A stretch of DNA of 12,816 nucleotides from JBMNTQ01 sp050945815 (GTDB lineage Bacteria; Bacillota; Clostridia; Christensenellales; JBMNTQ01): contig JBMNTQ010000042.1 of NCBI GenBank assembly GCA_050945815.1, positions 1-12,816 on the forward strand. The letters are read 5' to 3'. The translations under genes and the position numbers were made by a program. Shown here in pieces: positions 7,373 to 12,816 of the stretch. Numbering within the stretch: the stretch's first letter is position 1; each line of letters begins with the position of its first letter. The notes under the pieces were generated by a model. It ran no database searches, had not been told where the DNA came from, and saw only the letters and a program-made list of their open reading frames with translations.

Positions 7373-7401
7373 TTGAAATGAAAAGAGTTTAGTGGTATGA
7401 T
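7373..7401 (+). promoter_or_regulatory. Promoter of the purC-purF-pyrG-guaA operon
   Basis: TTGAAA (7373-7378) and TATGAT (7396-7401) are 17 bp apart, a good housekeeping match. Transcription would begin near 7408, giving a leader of about 165 nt before the purC start. Confidence 0.75.
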
Positions 7402-7407
7402 TTTTTT

Positions 7408-7571
7408 GACATGCTCCTTGGTCGGTCGGAGTAGCCAATTGAATATTTGCATCAAGAGATTTGGCGCTTTATTCCCGCGTATTGACCGATCATAAACGAG
7501 GGAGTAAAACGCCGTTTTTTATTTCGTTGAAGCGAATGAGACTATATGAGCAGTGCAAGGGGGAACAGGCA
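7408..7571 (+). promoter_or_regulatory. purC operon leader with competing helices (unclassified)
   Basis: GGTCGGTC (7420-7427) pairs with GACCGATC (7484-7491), extendable by a pair at each end, and encloses GCCAA/TTGGC (7434-7438/7461-7465). A second long helix joins TATTCCCGCGT (7470-7480) to ACGAGGGAGTA (7496-7506) with one mismatch and one G-U pair. Its loop holds the 3' strand of the first helix, so the two would compete or form a pseudoknot. A small A/T hairpin then runs into T6ATTT (7515-7524). None of the conserved cores of purine, PRPP, ZTP or preQ1 riboswitches is evident to me. Regulation by RNA folding is an inference from the pairing alone. Confidence 0.35.
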
Positions 7572-8276
7572 TTGAAAAAGAAGATGCTCTATGAAGGAAA
7601 AGCTAAAAAGGTGTATACGACGGAAAATCCGCTGGAGGTTATCGTATCGTATAAGGACGATGCGACTGCGTTTAATGGGTTGAAAAAGGGGACGATTGAA
7701 GGGAAGGGGATTGTTAATAACCGCCTTTCGAACCACTTCTTCAGAATTCTGGAGAAGGAGGGGGTGCCTACCCATTATATTCAAGAGCTTTCCGAGCGGG
7801 AGACGCTGGTCAAACGAGTTTCCATCATTCCGCTGGAGGTTATTGTGCGCAATGTGGCAGCGGGCAGCATGAGCAAGCGTTACGGCGTGCCTGAGGGGAC
7901 AGTGCTGGATACGATGGTGCTGGAATATAGCTATAAGGATGATGATTTAGGCGATCCGCTGATCTGTGACAGCCACATCTTAGCGTTGAAGCTGGCGAGC
8001 CGGGACGATTTGGACAAAATTGAGGGGATGACCCGTACAATCAATGAAGTGATGCAGCGGGAGTTTTTGCGCATGAACTTAAGGCTGATTGATTTTAAGC
8101 TGGAGTATGGGCGCTATGGTGATGAGATTGTGCTGGCTGATGAAATTTCGCCGGATACTTGCCGTTTGTGGGACAAGGATACAGGCGAGAAATTGGACAA
8201 GGACCGGTTTCGGCGGGATATGGGTAATGTGGTGGAGGCTTATGAAGAAGTGGCCCGTCGCCTGACAAAGGAGTAG
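7572..8276 (+). CDS. purC: Phosphoribosylaminoimidazole-succinocarboxamide (SAICAR) synthase
   Basis: This step of de novo purine synthesis condenses CAIR with aspartate using ATP. With the TTG at 7572 as start the protein is 234 residues, the normal size. AAGGGGG lies about 8 nt upstream of this TTG. The longer in-frame reading from 7461 would add 37 residues unlike any PurC and lies inside the structured leader; an ATG at 7584 would remove the first four residues. Signatures are intact: LYEGKAKKVY (6-15), IPLEVIVRNVAAGS (86-99), LIDFKLEYG (172-180) and ADEISPDTCRLWD (189-201). It is the first gene of a purine/pyrimidine nucleotide operon. The non-ATG start may lower its translation. Confidence 0.96.
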   Translation: MKKKMLYEGKAKKVYTTENPLEVIVSYKDDATAFNGLKKGTIEGKGIVNNRLSNHFFRILEKEGVPTHYIQELSERETLVKRVSIIPLEVIVRNVAAGSMSKRYGVPEGTVLDTMVLEYSYKDDDLGDPLICDSHILALKLASRDDLDKIEGMTRTINEVMQREFLRMNLRLIDFKLEYGRYGDEIVLADEISPDTCRLWDKDTGEKLDKDRFRRDMGNVVEAYEEVARRLTKE

Positions 8277-8278
8277 GT

Positions 8279-9664
8279 ATGCGATTAGGGGAATGCTCGG
8301 AATTACATGAGGAGTGTGCTGTTTTTGGCTTGTTTAACCAGGACGGGCTGGACGGCGCGTCTATGGCGTATCAGGCTTTGTATTCGATGCAGCACCGGGG
8401 ACAGGATGGTGCGGGGATTGCTGCGTCTACGGCGTCCAAGATAACCTATTATAAGAATTTGGGCTTGGTGGGCGAGGTTTTTTCAGAGGATGTGCTGCGC
8501 AGTTTGGGCCGCCAACAGATTTATGTGGGGCACACGCGCTATGCGACAAGTACCGGATCCGGCCTGCCCATGAATACGCAGCCGTTGGTGATGCATGGGC
8601 GCGACGGCTTCTTGGCTATGGCCCATAACGGGCGTATTGTTAATGGGGCTCTGCTGCGCGAGAAGCTGCAGAATCAGGGCATGCTGTTCCAGACGGATTT
8701 GGACAGCGAAGCGCTGATGCATTTGATTGCGCGAAACCCCATGGACATCGTGGAGGGTGTGCGGGAAATGATGTGGCAGGTCCAGGGTTCCTATGCACTG
8801 ACGCTGATGGCGCCGAATACGTTGGTAGGTGTTCGAGACCCTTGGGGCATGCGCCCTCTTTGCATTGGCAAGATAGGCGAGGGCAGCTATGTTTTAGCAT
8901 CGGAGAGCTGTGGACTGGATGCGATTGGTGCCACCTTTTTGCGGGATGTGGATCCGGGCGAGATTGTGTTGGTGGATGAGCAAGGGATACACAGCACGAG
9001 GACGCCTCAGAAAGGGGCGGGTAGTTTCTGTGTGTTTGAATATGTGTATTTTGCCCGCAACGACAGCAGAATCGGCGGCCTTGGTGTTTATGATGCGCGA
9101 AGGCGTATGGGCGAGCTTTTGAGCCAGGTGTGTCCTGTGGAGGCGGACCTGGTTGCGGGCGTGCCGGATTCGGCGCTGCCTGCGGCCATGGGGTATGCGG
9201 AGAAGAGCGGGATTCCCTATGGCTTGGCTTTGATTAAGAATACGTATTCCGGGCGTACGTTCATACAAGAGGGGCAGAAGAAGCGGGAGCGCAGCGTGCG
9301 CATGAAGCTTAGCCCTCTGAAGGAGACTGTGGCGGGCAAGCGCATTGTGCTGGTGGATGATTCTATTGTGCGGGGCACCAATAGCATGCATATCGTGCGT
9401 ATGCTGCGCGGTGCGGGTGCGAAGGAAGTGCATATGCGAATTGCGTCGCCCCCGGTGCAGTTCCCTTGTCATTTCGGCATCAATACCCCCAATGCGCGGC
9501 GGCTGGTGGGAGCGCGTAAAAATGTGGAGCAACTGTGCAGTAAGATTGGGGCGGATACGCTGGCATATTTGGGGCTGGAGGACTTGAAGAAGGCGGTTGC
9601 GGAAGCGGATACCGGCGTTTGCTGCGCTTGCTTTGATGGATGTTATCCTATGCCAATTTCATAG
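8279..9664 (+). CDS. purF: Amidophosphoribosyltransferase (glutamine PRPP amidotransferase)
   Basis: PurF makes phosphoribosylamine from PRPP and glutamine, the first committed purine step. The 461-residue protein is of the Bacillus type: a 12-residue propeptide ending in Glu-Glu precedes the nucleophile Cys13 (EECAVFG), which becomes N-terminal on processing. The N-terminal nucleophile glutaminase domain has HRGQDGAG (39-46) and AHNGRIVN (115-122). The phosphoribosyltransferase domain has the PRPP loop VLVDDSIVRGTN (357-368). Cysteines at 251, 397, 448/449 and 451 match the four-Cys [4Fe-4S] pattern of Bacillus PurF, suggesting oxygen-sensitive turnover. It starts 2 nt after purC with its ribosome site (AAAGGAG) inside that gene, so coupling is likely. 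The glutaminase site is intact, unlike that of guaA downstream. Confidence 0.97.
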   Translation: MRLGECSELHEECAVFGLFNQDGLDGASMAYQALYSMQHRGQDGAGIAASTASKITYYKNLGLVGEVFSEDVLRSLGRQQIYVGHTRYATSTGSGLPMNTQPLVMHGRDGFLAMAHNGRIVNGALLREKLQNQGMLFQTDLDSEALMHLIARNPMDIVEGVREMMWQVQGSYALTLMAPNTLVGVRDPWGMRPLCIGKIGEGSYVLASESCGLDAIGATFLRDVDPGEIVLVDEQGIHSTRTPQKGAGSFCVFEYVYFARNDSRIGGLGVYDARRRMGELLSQVCPVEADLVAGVPDSALPAAMGYAEKSGIPYGLALIKNTYSGRTFIQEGQKKRERSVRMKLSPLKETVAGKRIVLVDDSIVRGTNSMHIVRMLRGAGAKEVHMRIASPPVQFPCHFGINTPNARRLVGARKNVEQLCSKIGADTLAYLGLEDLKKAVAEADTGVCCACFDGCYPMPIS

Positions 9665-9679
9665 AGGAGAGGTGCTTTT

Positions 9680-11311
9680 GTGGCTTGCAACCTTGCAAAC
9701 AGAAAATTTATATTCATCACAGGCGGGGTGGTTTCCTCCCTGGGTAAGGGAGTGGCTGGTGCGTCTTTGGGCGTTTTGCTCAAGGGCATGGGCCGTAAGG
9801 TGACGATGATGAAGCTGGACCCTTACCTGAACATCGACCCGGGCACATTGAGCCCTTACCAGCACGGTGAGGTTTTTGTAACGGACAACGGCAGTGAGAC
9901 GGACCTCGATTTGGGACACTATGAACGTTTTATCGACGAGAGGCTTTCCCATAACAACAGCGTGACCACCGGACAGATTTATTCACGGATATTGGATAGG
10001 GAGCGGAAAGGGGAATATGACGGCGGGACTGTGCAGGTTTTGCCCCATGTGACCGACGCTATTAAGGAGAGTATTTGGAAGGTGGCTGACGGCGAGGATG
10101 CCGAGATTACCATCGTGGAGATTGGCGGGACTGTGGGCGATATGGAGGGGCTGCCTTTTATTGAAGCCATTCGCCAGATGCGCGGGGACGCCGGTGCGTC
10201 GAATACCCTCTATGTGCATGTGACACTGGTTCCTTATATTAAGGCGGCGGGCGAGCTTAAAACCAAGCCTACCCAGCACAGTGTGCGGGACCTTTCCGGT
10301 ATGGGCGTGCGGCCGGATATTCTGATGTGCCGCAGCGACCGGCCCTTGGGCGAGAGCATCAAACAAAAGATTGCGTTTATGTGTAACTTGAAGCAGGAGT
10401 GTGTGATTGAGAACATCGATGTGGAGACGATTTATCAGCTGCCGCTGTTGCTTAAGGAGCAGAAAGTAGATAAACTGGTTTGCCGGCTGTTGGATATGCA
10501 GCAGCGAGAATCGGATATACATGAGTGGAGCAAGCTGGTTGTGAAAATGCTGAACCCGTGCCGCAAGACTACGATTGCTTTGGTGGGCAAATATACCTCT
10601 CTGCGCGATGCTTACCTAAGCGTGAACGAGGCCTTTATACATGCGGGCGCTTTTCACGATGCGAAGGTGGAAGTAAAATGGGTGGACTCTGAGCTGTTGA
10701 GTGATGAGAGTTTAGAAGAAACCTTGGGGGATGTGGATGGGATTCTGGTGCCTGGAGGCTTTGGCATCCGGGGCAGCCAGGGCAAGCTTCGGGCGATTCG
10801 CTATGCGCGGGAGAGGGGTATTCCTTTCTTTGGCATCTGCCTTGGCTTGCAGATGGCTGTGGTGGAATATGCGCGAAATGTTCTTGGGATGGAGGGCGCT
10901 AACAGCACGGAATTCGACCCGGATACCCACTACCCTGTGATTGATTTGATGCCGGATCAACTGGGCGTGCCGAGGGGCGGCACCATGCGAATGGGCAGGT
11001 ATGCCTGCAAGACGCTGGAAGGCACGAAGGCTCGATCTATTTATGGGCAGCCTTTGATCTACGAGCGGCACCGGCATAGGTATGAGCTGAATCCGGCGCT
11101 GAGGGAACAGCTTTTCACCGGCGACTTGATCGTGGGAGGCATCAATCCGGAGCGGGATTTGGTGGAGATGGTGGAACTGAAAGGGCATCCGTGGTTTGTT
11201 GCGGTACAGTTCCATCCGGAGTTTACTTCTCGAGCCATGCGGCCAAATCCGCTGTTTCGGGATTTTGTAGGCGCGGCACTGAGGCATCAGGATAACGGGG
11301 GGCAGAGATAG
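9680..11311 (+). CDS. pyrG: CTP synthase
   Basis: PyrG converts UTP to CTP using ATP and glutamine (or ammonia), with GTP as activator. The 543 residues contain an N-terminal synthetase domain with the P-loop GGVVSSLGKG (15-24), MKLDPYLNIDPGT (44-56) and KTKPTQHSV (194-202). A C-terminal class I glutaminase domain has nucleophile Cys387 in GICLGLQ and the His512/Glu514 pair in FHPEF. All catalytic residues are present. The GTG start is preceded by GAGGAGAGG. It lies 15 nt after purF and its stop abuts the guaA ATG. Its place in a purine operon links CTP supply to GTP and ATP synthesis. Confidence 0.97.
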   Translation: MACNLANRKFIFITGGVVSSLGKGVAGASLGVLLKGMGRKVTMMKLDPYLNIDPGTLSPYQHGEVFVTDNGSETDLDLGHYERFIDERLSHNNSVTTGQIYSRILDRERKGEYDGGTVQVLPHVTDAIKESIWKVADGEDAEITIVEIGGTVGDMEGLPFIEAIRQMRGDAGASNTLYVHVTLVPYIKAAGELKTKPTQHSVRDLSGMGVRPDILMCRSDRPLGESIKQKIAFMCNLKQECVIENIDVETIYQLPLLLKEQKVDKLVCRLLDMQQRESDIHEWSKLVVKMLNPCRKTTIALVGKYTSLRDAYLSVNEAFIHAGAFHDAKVEVKWVDSELLSDESLEETLGDVDGILVPGGFGIRGSQGKLRAIRYARERGIPFFGICLGLQMAVVEYARNVLGMEGANSTEFDPDTHYPVIDLMPDQLGVPRGGTMRMGRYACKTLEGTKARSIYGQPLIYERHRHRYELNPALREQLFTGDLIVGGINPERDLVEMVELKGHPWFVAVQFHPEFTSRAMRPNPLFRDFVGAALRHQDNGGQR

Positions 11312-12816
11312 ATGAGCAAAATTGTTGTTTTAGACTTTGGCGGCCAACCTAGCCAATTGATTGTACGGCGAGTCCGTAAGGCCGGTGTATATTGCGAGGT
11401 GCACCCTTATGGAGCTTCAAAGGAGGCCTGGGCGGACGGGGTTGGGGGCGTGATCCTGACTGGCGGGGAAGCTGGTAGTTGCTCGATGGATGCTAAGGCT
11501 GCGGAGCTGGATGTTTTGCAGCTGGGGGTGCCTGTATTGGGGATAGGCTATGGCATGCAGTGGTTGGTTCAACGGCTGGGCGGACAAGTGGGGCCGATGG
11601 AGAAGATAGAACATGGGCGTACGGAGATTGTGTTACGGGAGCATCCTTTGTTTCGAGGTGTACTTGGGGAAACGGCGGTTTGGATGAACCACAGTGATGC
11701 GGTGGAAGTGTTGCCCCAAGGCTTTGAGACCATTGCTTCTACAAAGCTGTGTCCGATTGCGGCGATTGCTGACGACAGGCGCCGACTTTATGGCGTGCAG
11801 TTTCATCCGGAGGTTGAGCAGACGCCTTTAGGGGACACAATCCTGCATAATTTTATTTTTGAATGTTGCCGGTGCAGCAAGGATTGGAATATAGAAGCTA
11901 TGGTGGAGCCTTGGGTGGAAGAGATCCGCGACCGGGTAGGCGAGGGTAAGGTGTTGTGCGCGCTGTCTGGCGGTGTGGATTCTACGGTGGCTGCCACGTT
12001 GGTGCATCGGGCGATAGGGGACAGGCTGACCTGTGTGTTTGTGGACCATGGGCTGTTGCGTAAAAACGAGGCGCAAGAGGTTTTGGAGACGTATGAACAG
12101 CTGGGCTTGCGGGTTATTTTGGTCCATGCCCAGCAGCGTTTTTTGCAGAAGCTCAAAGATGTGCGCGACCCGGAGCGTAAGCGTAAGATCATTGGCCACG
12201 AGTTTATCGCTGTGTTTGAGGAAGAGGCGCTAAAGCTGGGGCAGGTGAATTATCTGGTGCAGGGTACGATTTATCCTGACGTGATTGAGAGCGGGGTAGG
12301 GCATGCGGCTGTGATTAAGAGCCATCATAATGTAGGCGGCCTGCCGGATGCGATTTCTTTTGATGGATTGATTGAGCCTTTGAGGCTTTTGTTTAAGGAT
12401 GAGGTGCGGGAGTTGGGTGAGGCGCTGGGCATTCCCCACGACATGGTTTGGAGGCAGCCCTTCCCCGGGCCGGGACTTGCCATTCGTGTGATGGGGGAAA
12501 TTACGCAAGAGCGGCTGGAAATTGTGCGGGAGAGCGATGCGGTTTTGCGGGAGGAGATAGCAAGCGCTGGGCTTTCGGAGATGATTTGGCAGTATTTCAC
12601 TGTGTTTACGCCGCTTAAAACTGTGGGCATGACGAATGATTCTCGTACATATGAGCATGTGGTGGCGGTGCGGGCGGTAACCTCTGTAGATGCGATGACG
12701 GTAGAGGTGGCGGAATTGCCCTATGATGTGCTGCGGCGCATTGCCGGCCGTATTATCAGTGAGGTGGCGGGCGTGAATCGGGTTGTTTATGATATCACGA
12801 GTAAGCCGCCGGGGAC
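11312..12816 (+). CDS. guaA: GMP synthase, 3' end cut by window; glutaminase nucleophile Cys replaced by Gly
   Basis: The open frame runs from an ATG directly after the pyrG stop (TAGATG) to the window edge, 501 codons with no frameshift. It ends in TSKPPG, where the family normally has about five more residues. The ATP-pyrophosphatase part is well kept: LSGGVDSTV (218-226), FVDHGLLRK (243-251), KSHHNVGGLP (336-345) and RQPFPGPGLAIRV (381-393). The N-terminal glutamine amidotransferase domain has its overall fold motifs, with His165 and Glu167 in FHPEV. However, residue 79 is Gly (codon GGC, 11546-11548) in GIGYGMQ, where the family has the nucleophile Cys. Nearby consensus also drifts: GGQPSQLI for GGQYxQLI, and LTGGEAG for LTGGPxS. 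GuaA aminates XMP to GMP; this one probably needs free ammonia or an external glutaminase. The TNDSRTY segment (441-447) differs from the usual MGDGRTY. Confidence 0.95.
   Translation, partial: MSKIVVLDFGGQPSQLIVRRVRKAGVYCEVHPYGASKEAWADGVGGVILTGGEAGSCSMDAKAAELDVLQLGVPVLGIGYGMQWLVQRLGGQVGPMEKIEHGRTEIVLREHPLFRGVLGETAVWMNHSDAVEVLPQGFETIASTKLCPIAAIADDRRRLYGVQFHPEVEQTPLGDTILHNFIFECCRCSKDWNIEAMVEPWVEEIRDRVGEGKVLCALSGGVDSTVAATLVHRAIGDRLTCVFVDHGLLRKNEAQEVLETYEQLGLRVILVHAQQRFLQKLKDVRDPERKRKIIGHEFIAVFEEEALKLGQVNYLVQGTIYPDVIESGVGHAAVIKSHHNVGGLPDAISFDGLIEPLRLLFKDEVRELGEALGIPHDMVWRQPFPGPGLAIRVMGEITQERLEIVRESDAVLREEIASAGLSEMIWQYFTVFTPLKTVGMTNDSRTYEHVVAVRAVTSVDAMTVEVAELPYDVLRRIAGRIISEVAGVNRVVYDITSKPPG

Noticed and set aside
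7461..7571. 37-residue N-terminal extension of PurC from a TTG at 7461
   Set aside because: The added residues resemble no PurC and lie in the predicted leader structure; the TTG at 7572 has a proper ribosome site and gives the normal length.
11546..11548. Simple sequencing error as the whole explanation of Gly79 in GuaA
   Set aside because: Not excluded from one sequence, but the two further consensus departures in the same domain make an isolated base error less likely.
1..12816. CRISPR arrays, insertion sequences, prophage or tRNA/rRNA genes
   Set aside because: No spaced direct repeats, transposase or integrase frames, terminal inverted repeats or tRNA-like folds were seen; the window is housekeeping metabolism.

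Overview
The window is a compact, almost fully coding stretch of a bacterial chromosome. A T-box riboswitch, strong -35/-10 promoters, GGAGG-type ribosome binding sites, TTG and GTG starts, the tRNA-dependent amidation route (GatCAB) and a GSI-alpha-type glutamine synthetase all point to a Firmicute, most likely an anaerobic member of the Clostridia with medium-to-high GC. I cannot name the genus from sequence alone.

Left part (1-5485, + strand). A consensus promoter (TTGACA, 17 bp, TATAAT) drives a ~360-nt T-box leader with its antiterminator and terminator. It is followed by aspS-gatC (one continuous gene encoding an AspRS with GatC fused to its C-terminus), gatA and gatB, closed by a hairpin terminator. 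This operon makes misacylated Asp-tRNA(Asn) and/or Glu-tRNA(Gln) and amidates it. The specifier loop carries AAC (Asn) overlapping GAA (Glu) by one base, not an Asp codon.

Middle (5525-7030, - strand). glnA (glutamine synthetase) runs convergent to gatB. It has its own terminator, a plausible promoter and a leader containing a 7-bp hairpin followed by T6, which looks like an attenuator.

Gap (about 7031-7372). There is no recognisable gene here, only a weak small-ORF candidate and one promoter-like match.

Right part (7373-12816, + strand). A promoter (TTGAAA, 17 bp, TATGAT) and a ~165-nt leader with competing helices precede purC, purF, pyrG and guaA, which are tightly packed (gaps of 2, 15 and 0 nt). 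The window ends an estimated five or so codons before the guaA stop.

The genes share a glutamine theme. GlnA makes glutamine, and GatCAB, PurF, PyrG and GuaA are all families that use its amide nitrogen. The most striking anomaly is in GuaA: the glutaminase nucleophile cysteine (GICYGMQ in the family) reads GIGYGMQ, while the His and Glu partners and the ATP-pyrophosphatase domain are intact. This predicts a GMP synthetase that cannot hydrolyse glutamine in its own GATase domain.
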